From Acholoe squamosa (Eukaryota > Annelida > Polychaeta > Phyllodocida > Polynoidae): a stretch of DNA of 64,000 nucleotides. This document shows, in pieces, positions 59,701 to 64,000 of this stretch (position 1 is its first letter; each line of letters starts with the position of its first letter). The translations under genes and the position numbers were made by a program. Below the pieces are notes generated by a model that was given only the letters and a program-made list of their open reading frames with translations, was not told the origin of the DNA and made no database searches. The stretch spans positions 18,963,282 to 19,027,281 of the forward strand of contig OX439039.1 in NCBI GenBank assembly GCA_949317995.1, written 5' to 3'.

Positions 59701-60401
59701 TGGTTCAGGGATTACCAACTCAAGGCCCTTCTTCGACCACTGCTAGTGCGGTTACTACTGCGGTTGCTTCTTCGCACACGCAGGTAGCTGTCACTGCGAG
59801 TGGGTCTGGAGCACAGCCGAAGCCTCAGGGTCAGGTACCCCCACCTGGTGCTGTGGTTCATCGGCCTAAGCTGATCCAGACAGTGGAGACCTTCTTCAAG
59901 AAGGAGGACAAATTGTCTTGCAATATCCAGAGCAAACAATTTGAGACGCTACAGCACCATCTGGAAAACCTCCACCTGGACATGTATCGTCGGACCGTGT
60001 CGAGCACTCTCCAGTGTATTGACGCGATCCAGAAGTCAGAGATCAACCGAATCTCGACTCAGATCAAAGCGGATGTTGCCAAAGATAAGCAGGAAGCTGC
60101 TAATCTGCGGCAGGAGGCCCTATCCGAGAAGGAAACAGCTTCTCAGATGCTCGACCTAGAACGAGCAACGAACATGAAGAACCAGCAAAAGTTCTTCAAG
60201 GTCTTCGGAGTTATCATGGATAACTGGGACGGTACACCTGAGCATGCTTTGAAGCTGTTCGAAGCACGCCAAAAGGTGAAACTTACACCTGCTGTCCCCG
60301 CATTGGCACCTACGGATGGAACTGGTATGAACCCCCCTGTTCAGCCACTGGCTCAACAACCGGGTCCAAACCAGCCACCCGAGGAGAACATGGAACAGTA
60401 A
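56724..60401 (+). CDS. ORF3: large zinc-finger/coiled-coil protein of unknown function, ~1225 aa
   Basis: The first ATG (56724) opens 1225 codons to TAA; the frame is also open a little upstream, from a TTG. Numbering from the ATG: 1-150 acidic then proline-rich; 153-338 a probably folded domain (Trp-rich, with WHDVAGPYDG and HLWFRKAVWDAEMAF); 395-490 Lys/Ser/Thr-rich with a strong basic patch SRRRNKKK (474-481, nuclear-import-like); 490-575 acidic; 575-750 a second folded region with two Cys/His clusters: C671-x4-C676-x18-H695-x4-H700 and C720-x2-C723-x10-H734-x4-H739, with extra C709 and C717. Then a basic Pro/Ser/Arg region, and 1050-1160 a helical coiled-coil-like segment. No signal peptide, membrane segment or furin-like site is seen, so it is not an envelope. 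It resembles a nuclear nucleic-acid-binding protein. I do not recognise its family; a captured host gene is possible. Confidence 0.85.
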   Translation: MAEEAVRLGGGAGASTPPEYGSGSPKSPTYTYDDQQYDADCDQMDQQMNVDQYFSGVDDSDVESFYDASDNSRQVSPERRGVQQQIDVGEPYVAPPSEGLSGEPAGAQSLDRALMPPPPQLPPRLGGSTSFGALGPASPVDRPMHLELPFPDSPEWHDVAGPYDGRMLAISEEMLIPTCYGTPREVDERVVNAIWECAHPQWANTFPESWLMDYHQMAKGLVVHLWFRKAVWDAEMAFRRNTSYRPSYVSDKTGYTGVKADEVSRYIDRDQILLLSTADEYEAAGNAVVDYCPGVPITSQTIEAEEARIGVSPLDRLGVIQDLVVRLLERQYALAHPELVPGPAPVQVTAKMADRMDRLMSPAEAPTLGGAAVVPEKALPDADVSLKTAQSTPTKTEQVKEKAAGGKGKTTPTKGKGKGKRSGTEPSTSTSVDDSTRTRRVSPRSANKKGAKASDVSGNETDASEPGTSTNGRSRRRNKKKVDQRKPEPIEVDVKADNTEAEPAVPTVKVELGVPIVKLHDVMADLSGDAQDAAAQVLAGQQPVVQPVDVPSDPEGEEPVDPVVDVTPTDEQEAAIWANANSNFADFIPLHRGHLKGSKSVWRLPPRITCERQEDMEEWLRKKLSDRKPANMYWIYWEFVKNSPNGLYNYDQKGKLKFALDEYYGEDRKDCPFQRCTQSEGEVEFFIEKDAFLRHLVEVHMHQRPEYVCDREVGKKCAKCTGCVTPRRGDMVRHYVTSHGEGLEAAIDRVMKIHSELYGNLRGLNAEKLASLTPSTKQFAPTVPGTNQKLKARFAQTPGSGKLEYAQEEYDLLNEWRSNKARRRGGAYVTPSGEQVRSRRDYRQGPSVADRKRQASESPSRARSPLEALERQTNGGRKKPHLPSPTGTPSHYGRAPTPRGAQNPTFFGVSGPSGQSARKHAPLNVKDPKQYPAIGPPGPEMQIFDQYGRVKQELPTVGGQAPRPTMSAVVRQRPPAPLLTAKDLRRELSRLPLVQGLPTQGPSSTTASAVTTAVASSHTQVAVTASGSGAQPKPQGQVPPPGAVVHRPKLIQTVETFFKKEDKLSCNIQSKQFETLQHHLENLHLDMYRRTVSSTLQCIDAIQKSEINRISTQIKADVAKDKQEAANLRQEALSEKETASQMLDLERATNMKNQQKFFKVFGVIMDNWDGTPEHALKLFEARQKVKLTPAVPALAPTDGTGMNPPVQPLAQQPGPNQPPEENMEQ
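58734..58940 (+). other. Two zinc-finger-like modules within ORF3
   Basis: Encodes the two Cys/His clusters of ORF3. The first is an atypical C2H2 (C-x4-C-x18-H-x4-H) and the second is C-x2-C-x10-H-x4-H preceded by two more cysteines that could complete a second metal site. Spacing between the modules (19 residues from last H to first C of CAKC) is longer than in tandem Kruppel-type fingers. DNA or RNA binding is inference. Confidence 0.65.
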
Positions 60402-60455
60402 AAAACTGTTGCATGAAGATCGGACATAATTGTGTGTCCCGGGGTTCTATTACCC

Positions 60456-60662
60456 ATGCATTGTTGGATAAGAAACCATTTTTTTATCCAACCCGTATTG
60501 ATTCGGGTACCAAACTGTACCCTAATCCGGAAACTGAAAACAGAAGGAGAAAACAAACAAGCCACTCTGGAGGAGGAGTACGAATGCTGTAAACACCATA
60601 ATTGTACTGTGCCACAATGTAATGACTGTGCCTATTATAAAATCATGGACAATTTACACTAA
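60456..60662 (+). CDS. Possible ORF4, 68 aa, Cys/His-rich C-terminus
   Basis: An ATG 55 bases after the ORF3 stop opens 68 codons. The last third has C44-C45-x-H47-H48-x-C50-x4-C55-x2-C58, a plausible small metal-binding cluster, after an acidic EEEYE run. It is not similar to anything I recognise. It could be a small accessory product or a chance frame in the 3' untranslated region; expression would need reinitiation or a separate message. Confidence 0.3.
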   Translation: MHCWIRNHFFIQPVLIRVPNCTLIRKLKTEGENKQATLEEEYECCKHHNCTVPQCNDCAYYKIMDNLH

Positions 60663-61700
60663 TATGGACTTTTGAACTACAAACCGGATTTACTACTACA
60701 CCACTACTATTTGTGAGCTAGCACTACAGGCATCAGGGTTTAGCTACGCCCATAGAGTCCATCAACAGTCTACAACTGGATCTACTATAACCTCCAGTTA
60801 GCTAGCACTACAGGCATCAGGGTTTAGCTACACCCACCAACAAGTTTTACTATAGCACTTCAGGCATCAGGGTTCAGCTCGCCCATACCAAGCCATCAGC
60901 AGCATCCGACTCCTGTTACATCCTCCAATCATGAAAACAAGTAACTTTGTTGATATTATTATATTGTATGTAAAATTGTATTTATAACTATATAATATCT
61001 TTTATAAAGATATATTATTATATAAGGGTACCTATAAATATACTGGATCTGCGAATCCTAAAAGTTATTTAAGGTAATCCTAGACCTATAACTGTCTATA
61101 TAGGTCATTCCTGGTCTCAATATATTAAGAGACTATAATTCTTCTGTAACTTGTAAATATAAAACACTAAGGTATAAACTGAGCTGCGTCTCAAAAGTAT
61201 AAATATTTTTCTATAAAATAAGAGAAGGTCCAACGGATTTCTCTAAACTTAGTATTGTATTACTCAGGTTAATACCTAATTGTGTTCATATAGTATCAGA
61301 TTAATTGTCCATATCTGATCATTAATATTTAATTCACTCTGTAAAGTAGACAGAGCTGTTAATTTAAAAAGTCGAAAATTTTTTTTCCGGGTTCAATAAC
61401 CATAATACGATCATTGTTAACAACCACCGGTCCTTTTCAGGACCCTACTGTTGTCAAAACGTTACTATAAATCTGTGATAATTGTATATTTATCATTTAT
61501 GGTTGTTATAAGCTAGTGATGGAAATAACATGAACGACACTCGATGCTATTATTGTATAATTTTTCAGAAATAGGATAGTCTTATACTATAGCCTATTTC
61601 ACATCGAGCAAGTGTAATTAATACCCCTTTTTAGTATTGTAAACAATCACTTACTAGGTTATTAATACACTGCGGTTTAATTACCCCCAAGTTATTGTCT
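60663..61700 (+). other. 3' untranslated region of the retroelement
   Basis: About 1 kb of AT-rich non-coding sequence (strongly so from 60950). Near the start are three imperfect copies of GCACTACAGGCATCAGGGTTTAGCTAC (60721, 60805, 60855). An AT hairpin (AATATCTTTTATAAAGATATATT) lies near 60992-61017. No frame of note. Confidence 0.7.
60717..60886 (+). repeat. Three imperfect repeats in the retroelement 3' region
   Basis: GCTAGCACTACAGGCATCAG and the following GGTTTAGCTACGCCCA are repeated with small changes; unit starts are 84 and 50 bp apart. They might be protein-binding or packaging sites, or a replication slippage product. Confidence 0.8.
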
Positions 61701-61711
61701 AAGGGGGGCAG
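61701..61711 (+). other. Polypurine tract
   Basis: AAGGGGGGCAG immediately precedes the 3' LTR, the expected plus-strand primer site; it is purine except one C. Confidence 0.85.
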
Positions 61712-62129
61712 TGTAGGGGTATGGTATTTTACACTTTAACGTTCATGCACCCGTGAGACTCAGACCTAGGTCCTTCGGGTGTGGTGGGGGAATCCGGATG
61801 GCAGGTGGCAGCACCTGCCTCTGGGTTCGTATCCACTACACCAGGGGGCCTACCACTCGTCCGCCACACGTCACGTGGCCGGTCTGAGTTTCGCGGGCTT
61901 TTCCCCTATATAAGGCTGGTCCTAGCCCTAGGTTCCTCAGTAGTGGTTTACCCACTGCTCAACCAGGTTGTTACCCGAAAGGGTAACCGAATGCACTAGC
62001 AGCATGTAGTCCTCTGAGGCTGTGATCGTATGTAACGCAAGCTCTGAAATAAAAGCTCGGTTGCCTACCCGGAAACTTTTCTCTCTCTTCGTTATGATTT
62101 AATCTAACTTAACGAGACGAACCACTACA
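61712..62129 (+). repeat. 3' LTR
   Basis: 418 bp. No difference from the 5' LTR was found when the two were read side by side. AATAAA at 62048-62053 should end the transcript. Followed directly by TATATATATAT of the interrupted target array. Confidence 0.96.
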
Positions 62130-62140
62130 TATATATATAT

Positions 62141-64000
62141 CAGGCAGGTATAGGCAATCAGATAGCAGGCGATAGCAGAGTTAGGCCTAAAAAACAAAAG
62201 TTGTGTTTCCGGTAACATGGTCAAAAAGGTTGAGGTCGGTAGGTCGGATTTTTTTTTGTATCCAAGGTCTCACATGGTCATATATTGCTGTTTTTTTCAA
62301 TGATGATTGTTATAAACGTTGATTTCCTGTTAGGGTTATGGAAATCCATGGGGAAATGTGTGCACATATGTAAACTAACAATTTTGGAAGTGAATCTTTG
62401 AAAATTTTGAAAAAATCTGAAAAAAAATCTGAGCTCGGCCCTTCTGAGCTGAGCATGGTCGGATGACATTTTTTTTTTTTCTTTTGGCCTTATTTGAAAA
62501 TGGACCTAACGTTTACTCAGATGCTATATTTTAACTGGGGACCCAAGGATTTCGATGAGGAGGGGATGGCAAAAAAAGTTTTGCATAGGATGATATGAGA
62601 AAAGCATTCATAATCCCATCCTCTCCCAAGTGCTACGCTGGAGAAAAATATTTGAATGGTTCAAAACTTAATTGATAATTCACATTTACTGCTAGAAAGA
62701 TGCCTCACTGGCTTCTTCCAGGACACTGCACGTGCAGTATATTTCCAGCTCTCTGGTGAGCTAGCTGAAGTGTTATTCAAATTGATGCCTTAATTCAATA
62801 CCACTTTCCTTCTCACTGACTGCTCCAGGCATCTAGAGATAAGAATTTGGGGGACTTATTAAAAGATTTATGGGTCTTAGATTATCGCTGTGGTAAATAG
62901 TTTAATATGATGCCATGGCGAGGTGGCGGAGTAAGCCATCAGTGCCAGTTGAACTGGTCTCCAAATCTAGAATCTAAATCGAGAACAAAAATTAGTTTGG
63001 TTGCGGCTGTGCAGAAGACCAATTCCATTCGTTTACCGTAGGCTATTTTATAAGTGGCACTCAAGGGGAACTAACTCAACGTTATTCAAATTGATTTTTA
63101 TGTATTTTTCTCGCTTCAGGAAATTATATTAGGTCAAAAAAAGAAGTTTTGTTTCCAGTAACATGGTCCAGAATGTTGAGGTCGGTAGAAATGTTCATTC
63201 CCTGCATGGGATATTAGAAAACCGTTGGAAAATATGTGTAGTCAAATAACCTTTAGGAAAGAGAATCCTTGACAATTTTGAAAAAAAAATCTTAACAAAT
63301 TCTTTAAAAAATCAGGAAAAATATGAAAAAAAAAATCTTCAACAAATTCTGAGGTCGGCTCTATTTAGCTGAGGTCAGTCGGGTTACCGGTAACAAACCT
63401 TTTTTATGGCTTTAGCATAGGCCTATCAATTCATTGCTTTCTGCATCAGAAATCTCACAAACAGTTTGAATGCAGTATAGATTCAGAATCACCATATCAC
63501 ATGTAGTATGTGCCCGGATTTTGCGGGCAGTCTTGTTTTTTGTGTGGACGGGGCATGTAAAACGGAGGAAACTGGAATGGGCATATGAAGTGTTAAACAT
63601 ATTTTGTTTTTCCTTACCATAGACCCACATTTACTGTAGACATACTTTCACCAGAGCCATGTAGCAGACATTCTGTGCACGCTTTTCGAAGCAGGAATAT
63701 ACAACACACGTTAAAGTAGTTCTCAAGGACGCCGCCTTCCCTGCCAGTCTCGTTTCCGCTGCGTTAACAGATCTCGCGGCGTCACGCGTGTGTTCGTGAT
63801 TTGGCGTAACTTGGTCCACGTGTGACCTCTGTCGTCAAACTGATTCACAACGCCACCACCAGGTGGGGCGACGACCAATCACGTGATGCCAGCCGTTGGG
63901 GCCGCTACTGGCGGTCGGGATCTGAACTAACGCACGTCGAAAAGCGTTCTATTCAAACCGGGCATGTTGTTGCATTATGGAAAACAAGATATGATGGCCT
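62141..64000. other. Gene-free right flank with diverged direct repeat
   Basis: A ~260-bp block (AAAACAAAAGTTGTGTTTCC ... GAGCTCGGCCCTTCTGAGCTGAG, about 62190-62465) recurs in diverged form at about 63135-63382 (AAGAAGTTTTGTTTCCAGTAACATGG ... GAGGTCGGCTCTATTTAGCTGAGG). The end (63740-63930) is CpG-richer, with CCACCAGGTGGGG (CTCF-like, one mismatch). No gene recognised. Confidence 0.5.

Larger units (their letters stand above)
48735..62129 (+). mobile_element. Intact 13.4-kb Ty3/Gypsy LTR retrotransposon with a third large ORF
   Basis: Two 418-bp LTRs starting TGTAGG and ending TACA enclose, in order: primer-binding site, gag, pol, a large ORF3, a small Cys-rich ORF, an AT-rich untranslated region and a purine tract. 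Pol domain order (protease, RT, RNase H, integrase) is that of Ty3/Gypsy (Metaviridae). All three long frames are free of stops and the LTRs show no difference by eye, so insertion was recent on an evolutionary scale. At 13.4 kb it is roughly twice the usual size for the group; the excess lies in a long Gag and in ORF3 with its own upstream region. No envelope-like gene is present. Whether it is active cannot be told from one copy. Confidence 0.96.

Noticed and set aside
56724..60401. ORF3 as a retroviral-type envelope
   Set aside because: No signal peptide, no transmembrane segment, no cleavage site; the composition is nuclear-protein-like with Cys/His clusters.

Overview
The window is animal nuclear DNA that looks intergenic or intronic. 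It is rich in short palindromic minisatellites, microsatellites and non-autonomous DNA transposons, and it has no recognisable complete host gene. The repeat style (palindromic minisatellites, many small TA-flanked inverted-repeat elements, G-runs, CT/GA and TA arrays) fits a marine invertebrate. A cephalochordate is one possibility, but the sequence alone does not settle the species.

The centrepiece is a 13.4 kb LTR retrotransposon at 48735-62129. Its two 418-bp LTRs look identical by eye, and it sits inside a (TA)n array. It has a primer-binding site, a purine tract and three long uninterrupted reading frames: an unusually large Gag (913 aa: coiled coil, glycine-rich low-complexity region, capsid, CCHC knuckle); a Ty3/Gypsy-order Pol (protease, reverse transcriptase, RNase H, DD35E integrase, GPF motif, then a basic tail with an AT-hook); and a third ORF of about 1225 aa. 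ORF3 is unlike any envelope: it has no signal peptide or membrane segment, but it has two zinc-finger-like Cys/His clusters, basic tracts and a C-terminal coiled coil. Control signals visible around these frames include a TATA box and initiator in U3/R, a GAAA-capped hairpin in R, a leader with four minimal upstream ORFs, a splice donor before gag, a stop codon followed by a strong hairpin at the gag/pol junction (pol is in the -1 frame), and a CpG-rich stretch before ORF3 with E-box, NRF1-like and YY1-like motifs. The element looks recently inserted and possibly still competent.

The other 48 kb on the left contains, in order: a 304-bp foldback element (1.56 kb); a ~350-bp MITE family with GTTGCTC termini (four or five copies); a possible exon with a CUB-like end (9.27-9.46 kb); two composite elements sharing G-rich/C-rich terminal arrays but with different internal arrays (9.76-10.39 and 17.94-21.11 kb); a ~25-copy 68-bp satellite (13.06-14.77 kb); a Tigger/mariner-like MITE (21.36-21.90 kb); three copies of a ~900-bp element with CACTG termini (24.99, 30.13, 31.02 kb), two of them fused as a dimer; a 1.6-kb element with 18-bp inverted ends (26.0-27.6 kb); CT/CTGT, TA and GA microsatellites; a foldback next to (TA)n (40.7 kb); and a 15-bp-period minisatellite (44.3-45.25 kb). 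The last 1.9 kb is unannotated sequence with a diverged direct repeat.

Coordinates of the retroelement parts were read directly from the sequence. Family names for MITEs, transcription-factor motifs and splice signals are inference from short motifs.
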